DNA of 64,000 nucleotides from UBA9647 sp049522195 (GTDB taxonomy: Bacteria > Bacteroidota > Ignavibacteria > UBA10030). The stretch covers positions 1 to 64,000 of the forward strand of contig JBEKOB010000009.1 of assembly GCA_049522195.1 (NCBI GenBank), written 5' to 3'. Position numbers and translations under genes: made by a program. Shown here in pieces: positions 1 through 8,434 of the stretch. Position 1 is the stretch's first letter, and every line of letters starts with the position of its first letter. The notes below the pieces were generated by a model. The model saw nothing but the letters and a program-made list of their open reading frames with translations, searched no databases and had not been told where the DNA came from.

Positions 1-208
1 TTCCCTTGGGAGAGGACCAAGCAGGACGAAAGGCGCGTTCTTCGTAGAACGCATGCACCAGATCGTAAGAATAAATCGAGTCGGTTTGGATGGAGCCTCG
101 GTGCAGGATCCCCGCACCAGGCATACGATTTTGAATTTCGAGGGATGCCGGGTCAGGAAGAGATTGAGTTTCCCCACACCCTGAGCAGAAAAACGAAAAA
201 GCGAACAT
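1..208 (-). CDS. L,D-transpeptidase-like (YcbB type) lipoprotein, N-terminus only
   Basis: Reading the minus strand from an ATG at 208 gives an open frame that runs off the left edge of the window. The visible product has a short hydrophobic N-terminus ending in a lipobox-like FCSGC. It is followed by a segment containing SYDLVHAFYEERAFRPAW. That segment resembles the scaffold region of YcbB-type L,D-transpeptidases, which cross-link peptidoglycan in the periplasm (family knowledge). The signal sequence is short from this ATG; an in-frame TTG at 247 would give a better lipoprotein signal with upstream charged residues. The catalytic YkuD domain lies outside the window, so the assignment rests on about 65 residues. 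Confidence 0.5.
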   Translation of the reverse strand, partial: MFAFSFFCSGCGETQSLPDPASLEIQNRMPGAGILHRGSIQTDSIYSYDLVHAFYEERAFRPAWSSPKG

Positions 209-381
209 GATGAAAGCCAAGATTTGTGCTCGAGCCGGCGGGATCAACCGTTCGATATCTTTGCAGGAAGGATTCGTTTGGAAGCTTCCTTTGTCAGAGG
301 GTGTGGAACCAAACTGCACAGAGCATGGCGAGAAGGGCGAAACATTTGCACGGTGCAACGACATCTCGGCCTACGAAATAA

Positions 382-1266
382 TCAGGGCTTCGTGAGGCGC
401 CGTTTGCCGGTTCCGTCAGCATTCATCACCCACAGGCCGCCATCACCCGGTTGAGTCCGCGTGTAAGTGATCTTTGTCCCGTCGGGGCTCCAGGACGGAT
501 AATCCCCCCCGTCAAATGTGAGCTGCGTGATTGTCTGTAGGATCAAATCGTAAACCCAGACCTCAGCGTAGTCATCTGGCCCTTTGACACCGAGGACAAT
601 CGCGTTCCCTTTCGGGCTGATCGGCGAAAAGCCGCAATCCGAAGCGCTCGCGAAAGAACCAAGTGTTCGCGTACTCACGCTCGCAGAATCGATGGCGGTA
701 TAAGTGTAGTAGACGTAACCGGTCGTCTGACTGAACTGCGCGTTAAGCACAACCAACTCTCCAGTCAGAGGATTCCACGACGGAAAATCACCATATGAGA
801 GAAGTTGTGTTGCCGTGTTTTTGTTGAAATCATAAATCCATACTCCGCTTCCGGGTGATTGCTCGACAAAAGCGATTTTCACTCCATTCGGTGACCACGC
901 AGGTCGAATGGCTCCCGCTACATCTGTGAGAACCGTGAGGCTGTCTCCAGTCGGCTTGATCTTGCAGAGTGTTCCCGTACGGGAAAACGCGATCCATTTG
1001 CCATCCGGTGACCACGACACTCCCACGCCGTCACCGCTGAAGATCTGGCGGATGTTTGCTCCGGATGAGTCCATCAGGTAGATTCCCGTTGCATTCGTGA
1101 CATAGGAGGTAAAAGCAATTGTCTTCCCGTCGGGTGACCAGCTCGCCCTAACATGGAGATAGTCGTCAACAAAGCTCGCGGTGCTCTCGACGGTGCTCTG
1201 ACACGCAGGCAACGCGACCAACATGAAGAGAGCGACGAGAATGAAAAGAGTTTTGAAGCTACTCAT
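382..1266 (-). CDS. PD40/TolB-type beta-propeller lipoprotein
   Basis: The 294-residue product starts with a lipoprotein signal peptide; the lipobox LPAC places the modified Cys near residue 22. The rest is a series of blades carrying the WSPDGK/ WSPNG signature of PD40 repeats, at about residues 43-50, 85-92, 124-130 and 256-264. This is the fold of the TolB C-terminal propeller and of the propeller domains of S9 peptidases. It probably sits on an envelope membrane and binds a protein or ligand; no catalytic domain is visible. The start ATG is preceded by GAAGGTG. The gene lies directly downstream of the UroD-like gene on the same strand. Function beyond the fold is unknown. Confidence 0.8.
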   Translation of the reverse strand: MSSFKTLFILVALFMLVALPACQSTVESTASFVDDYLHVRASWSPDGKTIAFTSYVTNATGIYLMDSSGANIRQIFSGDGVGVSWSPDGKWIAFSRTGTLCKIKPTGDSLTVLTDVAGAIRPAWSPNGVKIAFVEQSPGSGVWIYDFNKNTATQLLSYGDFPSWNPLTGELVVLNAQFSQTTGYVYYTYTAIDSASVSTRTLGSFASASDCGFSPISPKGNAIVLGVKGPDDYAEVWVYDLILQTITQLTFDGGDYPSWSPDGTKITYTRTQPGDGGLWVMNADGTGKRRLTKP

Positions 1267-1335
1267 AGTGTCACCTTCTCACGAAGTAACGATCTCACGT
1301 TTGTCATAGTAAGGTACCCCCGCCGACAACGAAAG

Positions 1336-2454
1336 TCAACCAGTCGGAGCCAAATGGCGTGAGGAGATCTCAATAGCTTCATCGACCATCGATAAGTAGT
1401 TTTCTACAGGGACATAGCTCGGTATGGAATTGCCTGAACCGATTGCATATCGCCCACGCCCCCCGCACGTCTCAATGAGAGCACGGGTATGTGCCCGCAC
1501 ACTCTCTGGCGATGAAGCTCCGAGGACGTTGAGGTCGAGTCCTCCCAGCACGGCGATTCGATTCCCATATCGAGACTGGAAATCCTGAACGGGGATGATG
1601 TTATTCTCGTATGAGTGTTTCCCATCGATTTGTACATCATCGATGAGGTCCTTCATAATCTTCTCGAGATTCCCGCACGAATGGAGGAAGTATGGGAGCC
1701 CCTTGCCATGCGCCAACGAAGCAAACTTCTTGTGCCAGGGCAAAAAGTACGTTCTCAGAGCGGCTGGTGATACAAGCGTTCCAACGTTGTAGCCCATATC
1801 ATCCCCCGGAAACACTGCGATCAGTCGATCCAAATCCAGAAGGTGATGGTAGAAGCCGATCATCAATTCGCCCAGCTTATCTGCGACCGTTTTCACGAGA
1901 GCAGGATCGTTCACTAAAGCCGAGCAAAATCCCTCAAGCGACATCATCCACGTGATATGTTCGAAAATGCCTCCGCCGTGGGAGCTGATCAGCCCCATGC
2001 CGTCCGGAAGATGTGCATTCAGATAGTCGTACGCGAAGAAGTCGAATTCTTCGATCGTCGGCCAGTGGATCCGTTCAAAGTCATCCCAGCCGGAAAGCGC
2101 GCTTTGATGCTCGTCAGCCCATTCCCTCGACTTTGGAGATCCGGGTGCCGCGTCGGGTATGATAAGCTTGGATTCGGGGAACGGGAGGCTTTGCTCAAAC
2201 CGAACGAAATCGTACCCCAGACGGTACCAGAACTCGATGAAGTTGTCGAGATATGCTTGCTGCGAATCGCGATCCGATCCGAAAGCAACCCACTGCCGTC
2301 CCAGGAGATTCTCCACGATCGGCTTCATCACCACATCGTCGACGATGTACTCGACAAGCGGCGTCCGGACTTGCGGCTTCCTCCCCATCAGGATGTCGAT
2401 GAATTCTCCGGCGTCAGGTTTTGGACGAGCTAAGGGAATATGAGAGGTCAACAT
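1336..2454 (-). CDS. Uroporphyrinogen decarboxylase-like protein (MtaA/CmuA-type superfamily)
   Basis: This 372-residue protein belongs to the URO-D superfamily but is not HemE-like at its N-terminus. It contains FLHSCGN near residue 265 and a second Cys in ETCGGRGRYAIGSGN near residue 340. These match the His-x-Cys...Cys pattern that binds zinc in methylcobalamin:thiol methyltransferases such as MtaA and MtbA (family knowledge). The enzyme may therefore move methyl groups to or from a corrinoid or thiol, but no corrinoid-binding protein is encoded nearby and the substrate cannot be inferred. A class I methyltransferase gene lies 78 bases upstream on the same strand. No clear ribosome-binding site precedes the chosen ATG. 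Confidence 0.75.
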   Translation of the reverse strand: MLTSHIPLARPKPDAGEFIDILMGRKPQVRTPLVEYIVDDVVMKPIVENLLGRQWVAFGSDRDSQQAYLDNFIEFWYRLGYDFVRFEQSLPFPESKLIIPDAAPGSPKSREWADEHQSALSGWDDFERIHWPTIEEFDFFAYDYLNAHLPDGMGLISSHGGGIFEHITWMMSLEGFCSALVNDPALVKTVADKLGELMIGFYHHLLDLDRLIAVFPGDDMGYNVGTLVSPAALRTYFLPWHKKFASLAHGKGLPYFLHSCGNLEKIMKDLIDDVQIDGKHSYENNIIPVQDFQSRYGNRIAVLGGLDLNVLGASSPESVRAHTRALIETCGGRGRYAIGSGNSIPSYVPVENYLSMVDEAIEISSRHLAPTG

Positions 2455-2532
2455 TGTTTTCTGGTCAAGTTTCTCCTGCTGCCTGCTGCACCCTGCCTTC
2501 TGTCAGCTGAATGCGGCACGCACCTTCTCCAA

Positions 2533-3276
2533 TCAGTCAATGTATCCAACATAGAAGAAGGCTCTTCCCTGGAATTCATTCTCGTGGTCGATGCAATCAA
2601 TTTCTCTGCATTCGGAATGTGCGAGGCCGAATGCTCTTGTGAGCTGCTCGGAATTCTCAAAGAATTGAGTGTGATAATTCTCAGCGTAAAGACGGAACTT
2701 CTGTTTCGGTGTCAGCACAACTACCTTCTTTCTGGCGATTCGTTTCAATTCCATTGTAGCCTTCGAGAGGTCCTTGACATGCTCAAGCGTATGGCAGCAG
2801 GTAACGTAATCGAACGATTTGTCCGGGAAAGGAAGTGCTTCCGCAAATCCTTCGCGCCATTGGACCGTCAGATGTTCCTTGTCAGCCCTCTCCTTCGCGC
2901 GACTCAAAGCTTCTGAACTGACATCGACTCCGGTGACATCGAACCCTTCCCTCGCGAGCCGGAGAGCCAGCGTCCCGATCCCTGCCCCCACCTCAGCGAC
3001 AGAGCCCCTGAGACCAAGAGCGCCAAGGATCAATTCAGCATCGGTATCTTCGACACAGTCGTTGTTCCTGTGCTTCCAAGCCTCGTTATAAGCCCGCTTC
3101 CATTCGTCTTCTGTAAGCATGTGGTACTTCTTTCTCCAATCGACGTCGAACCAGCTTCCGTATTTTCTGGCCAATGTTCGTCGTGCAAACAAACGCTGGT
3201 TGATCGCGCTCAGTGCCTCCCGTAGCGGATCTGGCAAAAGAGATTTGAGCCGTATGTATGTCGTCCGGATGCTCAT
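2533..3276 (-). CDS. Class I SAM-dependent methyltransferase
   Basis: The 247-residue protein has an N-terminal helical extension of about 85 residues and then a Rossmann methyltransferase domain. Motif I is VAEVGAGIGTLALRLA near residues 95-110, the acidic end of strand 2 is VTGVDVS, and motif IV-like FDYVTCCHTLEHV follows near residue 160. This is the Methyltransf_11/25 type used on small molecules, lipids or quinones. The substrate cannot be told. The next gene downstream is a UroD-like protein, so the two may be co-transcribed. Confidence 0.8.
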   Translation of the reverse strand: MSIRTTYIRLKSLLPDPLREALSAINQRLFARRTLARKYGSWFDVDWRKKYHMLTEDEWKRAYNEAWKHRNNDCVEDTDAELILGALGLRGSVAEVGAGIGTLALRLAREGFDVTGVDVSSEALSRAKERADKEHLTVQWREGFAEALPFPDKSFDYVTCCHTLEHVKDLSKATMELKRIARKKVVVLTPKQKFRLYAENYHTQFFENSEQLTRAFGLAHSECREIDCIDHENEFQGRAFFYVGYID

Positions 3277-3385
3277 CGTGTAGTTTGGTGTGAGTGAACC
3301 TAGTGAGACATTGCCTGAATTTCAAGGTGGGAGAGGGCTCCTCGTTTCCAGATACCTTCCGGAATGAGGGGCTCCAAAATGCAGA

Positions 3386-3412
3386 AAGCCCGACGATTAA
3401 ACGGTCGGGCTT
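3386..3412 (-). terminator. Hairpin terminator downstream of the glutathione peroxidase gene
   Basis: A perfect 9-bp stem (AAGCCCGAC at 3386-3394 and GTCGGGCTT at 3404-3412) encloses a 9-base loop. It lies 35 bases past the stop of the minus-strand glutathione peroxidase gene and is the likely end of that transcript. The U tract on the minus strand is interrupted, so termination may be imperfect. Confidence 0.6.
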
Positions 3413-3446
3413 GTCATCTTCTGCGGATTGTAATCGGCTCGCCTGG

Positions 3447-4028
3447 CTATGTTCCCTGGCCAAGCAGGGACTCAACTTTCTCGATGAACGCCTTGTCGGT
3501 GGGCTTGACCCGTGACGGGAACATCGCAACAATGTTGCCATCCTTGTCGACGAGGTACTTCTGGAAATTCCATTTCACGTCGCCGGGGAATGGGGACTCT
3601 TTTGTTATGTAGCGATACAGCGGGTGCTGATCATCCCCCTTCACACTAATCTTCGAAAACAGATCAAACGTGACAGAGTAATTCGTTTGACAGAATGTCT
3701 TGATTTCCTGATTAGATCCCGGCTCCTGTTCACCGAAATTATTGGCGGGGAAAGCGAGTATGCGAAATCCCTTATCCTTATATTTTTCGAATACCTCCTC
3801 GAGGTCTTTGTACTGAGGAGTGAATCCGCACTGTGATGCTACATTGACGACGAGCAAGACTTCCCCCTTGTAATCGGCAAGGGACTTCTCTTTGCCATCA
3901 ATGGTTTTCATTGTGAAATCGTAAATGCTCTTCTTGTCCACAGCTGTTTGCTCCTTTGGCTGCGAAACGAGCACCGATGAGAAAAGAATCAGGAGTATGA
4001 ATGAAAAGAAATAGCTGGTCCGCATCAT
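3447..4028 (-). CDS. Exported glutathione peroxidase (cysteine type)
   Basis: This 193-residue protein starts with a signal peptide of about 21 residues ending near VLVSQ, so it is exported, probably to the periplasm. The mature part holds the glutathione peroxidase signatures: NVASQCGFTPQ with the peroxidatic Cys at residue 67, FPANNFGEQEPG, and WNFQKYLV with the conserved Trp. The catalytic residue is cysteine rather than selenocysteine. Family members of this class reduce hydrogen or lipid peroxides, usually with thioredoxin as the donor. The gene stands alone between a terminator and the pspC gene. ATG 4025 is an equally possible start three bases downstream. Confidence 0.93.
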   Translation of the reverse strand: MMRTSYFFSFILLILFSSVLVSQPKEQTAVDKKSIYDFTMKTIDGKEKSLADYKGEVLLVVNVASQCGFTPQYKDLEEVFEKYKDKGFRILAFPANNFGEQEPGSNQEIKTFCQTNYSVTFDLFSKISVKGDDQHPLYRYITKESPFPGDVKWNFQKYLVDKDGNIVAMFPSRVKPTDKAFIEKVESLLGQGT

Positions 4029-4141
4029 GGTGTCGTCTCCGTTCTAGTGTGATATTGGCAACAGGTACTGAACGTAGACTATAACACCGTGATCACGGAA
4101 CTAGTTTCCCTACTGGAGGGGATGAAAGGTCCGCACTGCAA

Positions 4142-4345
4142 TCAGGAGGAAACCGATGCAGGCGCTTCCGGGACGATCACCCAGGCAATGATATACCCGA
4201 CAATAAACGGTATGATGCCGGTGACGATACAACCAAGGACCGTAGCAAGCCTTACCACTGTCGGATCGACATTCAGGTATTCACCCAATCCTCCACAAAG
4301 ACCAGCAATCTTCTTGTCCGTATGGGATCGATATAGTCGTTTCAT
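4142..4345 (-). CDS. PspC-domain membrane protein
   Basis: This small protein is almost entirely a PspC domain. It opens with MKRLYRSHTDKKIAGLCGGL, the conserved GLCGGLGEYL motif, followed by one long hydrophobic segment (about residues 30-60) typical of PspC in the inner membrane. The start at 4345 is chosen over the upstream ATG at 4372 because TTGGAGAAACC lies just before it and the earlier start would overlap the preceding gene. It directly follows the DUF4097 gene. PspC and DUF4097/GIN proteins commonly occur side by side in Bacteroidota-like genomes, suggesting a shared envelope-stress role (inference). Confidence 0.88.
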   Translation of the reverse strand: MKRLYRSHTDKKIAGLCGGLGEYLNVDPTVVRLATVLGCIVTGIIPFIVGYIIAWVIVPEAPASVSS

Positions 4346-4361
4346 GGTTTCTCCAAGGATG

Positions 4362-5165
4362 TTATCGCTCAATCAGCCGTACTTCACCCCGGTCCGTTTT
4401 TATGCGCAGCAGAGGTCCTCCTCCATTGATTGATGTCTGCATGTCGTACCCTCTGCGTCTGCCGTTGCCGCGATCTCGCACGCGCTCGAAATCTGAAGTC
4501 AGTTGTGCGTGCCTCCCCAGATTCGCCTCAAGATCAAAGCCCTTCCCCTTGGGAATGCTTATTTCAATTTCGCCTTTATATGTCTCCACCCTCGACCGTT
4601 CCATCAGATTCAAAAATCCGACTTTTGCCTCCCCTTTGTACGTCTTCAGGTCGAGGGCACCGGAGAGCCGACCGATAGCAACGTCGCCTTTATAGGTGTC
4701 GAGATCCACATCTCCCTGGAGGTCGTCGATCGTCGTCTTCGACTTGTAGTCCTTGATCGTCACCCGGGTTGTCCTCGGAACCTTGATCGTGTAATGGACA
4801 AATGGAAGCGCGTCCGAGTTATCGCCGAACAAACCGAGGAATCCATGATGCCTTCGCCTGGCACGATCATAATCGGTCTTGATGTGCGCGGAACTCGACG
4901 ATAGGTCGACCCGGATTTCCGTATCCTGAACTTGTTCACGCGCGTCGCGATCACCTCCATCCGCTTCAATCACTGCATGAATATCGATTTCCGATTTGTC
5001 CCACGGGAGGATGTCAATGCTTCCTTTGTACGTGTCAACGTAGATTCGGCCTTTCGGCCCAAAAGACCCTGACTTGTTAACCTCCCGCGTATCCTGCGCA
5101 AACACGGACGAGACAAGAGCCAGGGCGAGAATCAGAACTGGGAAAAGAAGATTCGACGTTTTCAT
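4362..5165 (-). CDS. DUF4097/GIN-type exported beta-helix protein (putative adhesin)
   Basis: The protein has a signal peptide (MKTSNLLFP... to VFAQ) followed by a domain of short repeated beta strands. Repeats such as VDTYKGSIDI, LDTYKGDVAI, LKTYKGEAKV and VETYKGEIEI recur at about 20-residue spacing, which is the DUF4097 right-handed beta-roll pattern. A basic RRRHHGF stretch interrupts it near residue 105. Start 5165 is preferred over 5207 because it begins the signal peptide and has GAAGGA upstream. It lies just before pspC, with 16 bases between them. The molecular function of this family is not established. Confidence 0.8.
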   Translation of the reverse strand: MKTSNLLFPVLILALALVSSVFAQDTREVNKSGSFGPKGRIYVDTYKGSIDILPWDKSEIDIHAVIEADGGDRDAREQVQDTEIRVDLSSSSAHIKTDYDRARRRHHGFLGLFGDNSDALPFVHYTIKVPRTTRVTIKDYKSKTTIDDLQGDVDLDTYKGDVAIGRLSGALDLKTYKGEAKVGFLNLMERSRVETYKGEIEISIPKGKGFDLEANLGRHAQLTSDFERVRDRGNGRRRGYDMQTSINGGGPLLRIKTDRGEVRLIER

Positions 5166-5285
5166 CGGGAGGAGTCCTTCACTGTCAGGAAATGAGGAGT
5201 AAAGCATACGTCTCCCTACGAGTTCGGAACAATGGAAGTTTCACATCAGACCGCCAGGATTTGGGAGAGAGCGATGAAAACGGAG

Positions 5286-5765
5286 TCAGAATTTCAGGTC
5301 TTTGCCCGTCCTGAGTTTCGTGATATAAATAATCTGACCGACATGAAGAGCGAAATGTTCGAGGACGACCGAGAGGACTTCAAAGATGGACCTGTCACGA
5401 TCCTGAATTCTGGTTTTGTCGAGGAGGCGCGCCGGATCGAGCCGGGCCAGCGTCCGATCCGTCTCAAGAAGCGCATCGTTCAATCTGCGGAGGAGGTCAT
5501 CTTTCGAAATCTGCTGGCGCTCAGAGAATTCGTGCGGTTTGTTCCTGGTATCCGGAGCCCCACCGATTCCCGCCAGAACGAATTGGTTCAGGTTTCCTGT
5601 GAGATGCAACAAAAGGTTGCCAACGCTGTTGTTGGTTTCATGCTCCCGCCACCAGATGTCGTTGTTCGAGAGCTCTTCCACGCAGCACTGAAGGCGCGGC
5701 CCGTAGTGGCTCAAGAGTCGAAACCGGCACCATTCGATATATGATTTTCCCAGGTCGTCACTCAT
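5286..5765 (-). CDS. DinB-like (DUF1572/YfiT-type) metal-binding protein
   Basis: The 159-residue product fits the four-helix DinB/YfiT fold. The likely metal-binding histidines are in LLLHLTGNL (about residue 53) and in VLEHFALHVGQIIYI (about residues 138-142), the typical H...HxxxH arrangement. Members act as metal-dependent thiol or small-molecule transferases, but most, including this one, have no assigned substrate. Its start overlaps the end of arfB by 8 bases, so the two genes are translationally coupled. Confidence 0.8.
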   Translation of the reverse strand: MSDDLGKSYIEWCRFRLLSHYGPRLQCCVEELSNNDIWWREHETNNSVGNLLLHLTGNLNQFVLAGIGGAPDTRNKPHEFSERQQISKDDLLRRLNDALLETDRTLARLDPARLLDKTRIQDRDRSIFEVLSVVLEHFALHVGQIIYITKLRTGKDLKF

Positions 5766-6189
5766 TGCTCAGATCTACCCTCCTCATTTGTTTCTTTTTG
5801 CTGTGTTTCTTCTTTGCCTGAACCCGACGCTCCTTTGAACCGCGAGTAGGCGCTGTCTTGACCCGTTTCTTTCTGACTCGTAATGCTGAACGCAGGAGAA
5901 CCGCGAGTTTTTCGATGACGATCTGCTTGTTTTCCCACTGACTTCTCGACTTCTGGGAACTGATATGCAGAATTCCTTCCGCATCAATTCTCGAAGCCAG
6001 AACCGACAGGATAATGTTTTTCTGGTCGTCACTCAACGATGGCGAGTGGGCAACATCAAACATCAGCTCAACGCGCGTTTCCAGTTTGTTTACATTTTGT
6101 CCCCCGGGTCCTCCGCTGCGTGAAGTGCGAAATCGCAACTCCGCAGGTGGGATGTTGACCAGGGGATGTATGTGGTGGACCGAGTTCAC
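5758..6189 (-). CDS. arfB: Ribosome rescue hydrolase ArfB (YaeJ)
   Basis: This 143-residue protein has the RF-1 domain motif SGGPGGQNVNKLETR, with the catalytic GGQ at residues 29-31, and a lysine/arginine-rich C-terminal tail. That tail is the hallmark of ArfB, which enters the empty mRNA channel of stalled ribosomes and hydrolyses the peptidyl-tRNA. Its length agrees with E. coli ArfB and excludes a full release factor. The start codon is GTG at 6189. The last 8 bases overlap the DinB-like gene. Confidence 0.92.
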   Translation of the reverse strand: MNSVHHIHPLVNIPPAELRFRTSRSGGPGGQNVNKLETRVELMFDVAHSPSLSDDQKNIILSVLASRIDAEGILHISSQKSRSQWENKQIVIEKLAVLLRSALRVRKKRVKTAPTRGSKERRVQAKKKHSKKKQMRRVDLSNE

Positions 6190-6217
6190 TGAGCGATATT
6201 CTCGAGGTTTGGCATGT

Positions 6218-8242
6218 TTAATGTGAGGCCATATTCCGGCCTAAATGCAGGTTGAACCATGCTATCATACGTTGACCGATATCCTGAATGAATTTTGGCT
6301 CCTGGGGGCCGTGGGGCGTGCGCGGATAGACGATCATCTCCGTGGGACAACCTTGACGGCGAAGGGCATGGTAGAATTCGTATCCCTGCGACGTCGGCAC
6401 ACGAACATCACTCAAGCCGTGAATGACCTGCGTCGGAGTTGTGACTCCTTTCACGTTGAACACAGCTGAATGCTTGATGTACGCGGCCTGGCGATCCCAG
6501 AACTCACCTCCGAAATACGAGGGAAGAAAACTCAAGATGTCAGATGTCCCCGTGAAGCTGACAAGGTCGGTGACGCCTGCACCGACACTCGCCGCTTTGA
6601 ATCGCTTCGTGCGCGTCACTGTGAACGATGTCATGTAACCACCGTAACTCCAGCCGCAGATGATCAGACTGTCCGGGTGAGCAATTCCCATGGCGATCAC
6701 CTTGTCGACTCCCGACTGGTCGTCTTCGTAGTCCCCGAAGCCCCAATCATTGATGTTGCCCCGCCGGAACTCAGCACCATACCCGCTGCTTCCCCGCGGG
6801 TTTGGACGAAGGACAGCATACCCTTGCTGCGCGAGAGCCTGAATCGGATAGATACTTCCGGCCGCGGTGTAGGTTTGTGTATAGACGCCAGCCGGACCAC
6901 CATGCACATTGAGTATGAGAGGATATTTTCTCCCTTTCTCGTAGTTCATCGGATACGTCAGGAGACCTTCGATCTCTTTTCCGTCACTCGACTTCCAACG
7001 GATGACTTCTGTTTTCGCAATCGGCAACTTTGGGACATCTGCGTAGACCTGAGTGAGCTTCTTTGGCTCAAATGTTTTCACGCTGGCGACATGGATTTCC
7101 GGAGGTGCTTCGCACGATTGATAGATGAATGCGATCATGCTTCCTTCTGCATCGAATGATGCACCAGAGAAATTGCCTTCACCAGTCGTCACGATTCTTG
7201 GTTTCGAACCATCAAGAGGAACGCACAACACCCGGTTCACCGTTCGATCCGTTTCGGTCACAAATACCGCTTTCCCATCGCCTGACCAGGCCACGATTCC
7301 GAAACTCCGGTCCGGTGTTTCGGCAAGTTTTTTCGGTTCGCCGCCCCCCGAAGGAATAACGTAGAGATCGTAAGCTTGTGCCCAACTTGTATTTCCATTG
7401 TCCGATGCAAACGCGATCCACTTGCCGTCGGGCGAGTAAAGGGGCGACGAGTCCGATCCTTTCCATTTGACCAAAGGCTTCACAGCTCCGCTATCCGAAG
7501 GGACAGTGGATATGTCGGTCGTCGGCCAGTCATCAACCGAAGGGGTTTGCTGATGCGCAAAGACGATCGTATTGCCATCGGGAGCCCAGTTGAATGAGGT
7601 GATGTGGAAACTTCCGTGTGTGAGTTGCTTGACCTTTCTCTTTCCTTGTGCGTCCGCAGCTACGGGGATGGTGTAGAGGTGAAAGTACTTGAGAATGGCA
7701 TCCTCAACGATCATGTCACGTTTCTCTTTTTTCGCCTTTTCTTCCTGTTCAGTATCAGGATCGCTCATTGTAAAAGCGATGCGTTTGGAGTCCAGCGACC
7801 ATGCGTAGGAGTTCACACCAGGCTTGGCTTCTGTCAATTGCTCGGCCTCTCCTCCGGTCATCCTCATCATCCAGACCTGGTTCTTTCCGGTTGATCCGCG
7901 GGAGGAAAGAAACGCAAGACATTTTCCGTCGGGAGAAAATGACGGATTTGTACACGATTTCTCGCCATACGTAAACTGATAGTCAGATTTACTATCCACC
8001 GACACGACCCAAATATGCGTCAGGAACTCCGATTTCTCCCCTTCCATCATCGGCATTGATACGGTGTAGGCAATCCACTTCCCGTCCGGCGAAAGTGACG
8101 TTCCTCCAATGCGCTTGATCCTGATCATGACCTCAGGAGTCCACCCTTTTGGGGCCTCCTGGGAGAAGGCAAGTTCGGCAACCAGAAAAGTGAAAAGAAG
8201 AATCGCACAAAATCTCTGGAAAAGGCGTGGCGAGTAAGTCAT
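6218..8242 (-). CDS. Secreted S9 family peptidase (acylaminoacyl/dipeptidyl peptidase type)
   Basis: This 674-residue protein carries a signal peptide (cleavage after about residue 27, AFS-Q). An N-terminal beta-propeller follows with PD40-like SPDGKWIA blades between residues 50 and 390, then an alpha/beta hydrolase. The catalytic Ser is S532 in GWSYGGYM; the Asp is probably D612 in SDVRVP and the His H644 in TPHGPQEP. S9 enzymes of this layout cleave short peptides, releasing dipeptides or N-blocked residues. AAGGAGG lies at a proper distance before the ATG. It starts the peptidase-rich stretch of the window and lies 28 bases from arfB. Confidence 0.92.
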   Translation of the reverse strand: MTYSPRLFQRFCAILLFTFLVAELAFSQEAPKGWTPEVMIRIKRIGGTSLSPDGKWIAYTVSMPMMEGEKSEFLTHIWVVSVDSKSDYQFTYGEKSCTNPSFSPDGKCLAFLSSRGSTGKNQVWMMRMTGGEAEQLTEAKPGVNSYAWSLDSKRIAFTMSDPDTEQEEKAKKEKRDMIVEDAILKYFHLYTIPVAADAQGKRKVKQLTHGSFHITSFNWAPDGNTIVFAHQQTPSVDDWPTTDISTVPSDSGAVKPLVKWKGSDSSPLYSPDGKWIAFASDNGNTSWAQAYDLYVIPSGGGEPKKLAETPDRSFGIVAWSGDGKAVFVTETDRTVNRVLCVPLDGSKPRIVTTGEGNFSGASFDAEGSMIAFIYQSCEAPPEIHVASVKTFEPKKLTQVYADVPKLPIAKTEVIRWKSSDGKEIEGLLTYPMNYEKGRKYPLILNVHGGPAGVYTQTYTAAGSIYPIQALAQQGYAVLRPNPRGSSGYGAEFRRGNINDWGFGDYEDDQSGVDKVIAMGIAHPDSLIICGWSYGGYMTSFTVTRTKRFKAASVGAGVTDLVSFTGTSDILSFLPSYFGGEFWDRQAAYIKHSAVFNVKGVTTPTQVIHGLSDVRVPTSQGYEFYHALRRQGCPTEMIVYPRTPHGPQEPKFIQDIGQRMIAWFNLHLGRNMASH

Positions 8243-8434
8243 CGAAGCCTCCTTCGTTGGACGGTGGAACTGAGAATGAATGTAACGAAAGCTTGATAGA
8301 ACCGAAAGAAGAGGGCCAGTCAGGGGAACAAAATGGAAGAAGGGGCCGAAGTATCTGTCCCTGGCGGAACATCCGCGTTCATCGCCTACGGGTGATTGCG
8401 TGCTGCCGATGGGTTGAATTCCTAGATCGAGTAG

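Noticed and set aside
4087..4098. 12-base palindrome CCGTGATCACGG after pspC
   Set aside because: It is short, has no U tract and no nearby promoter; chance occurrence is likely.
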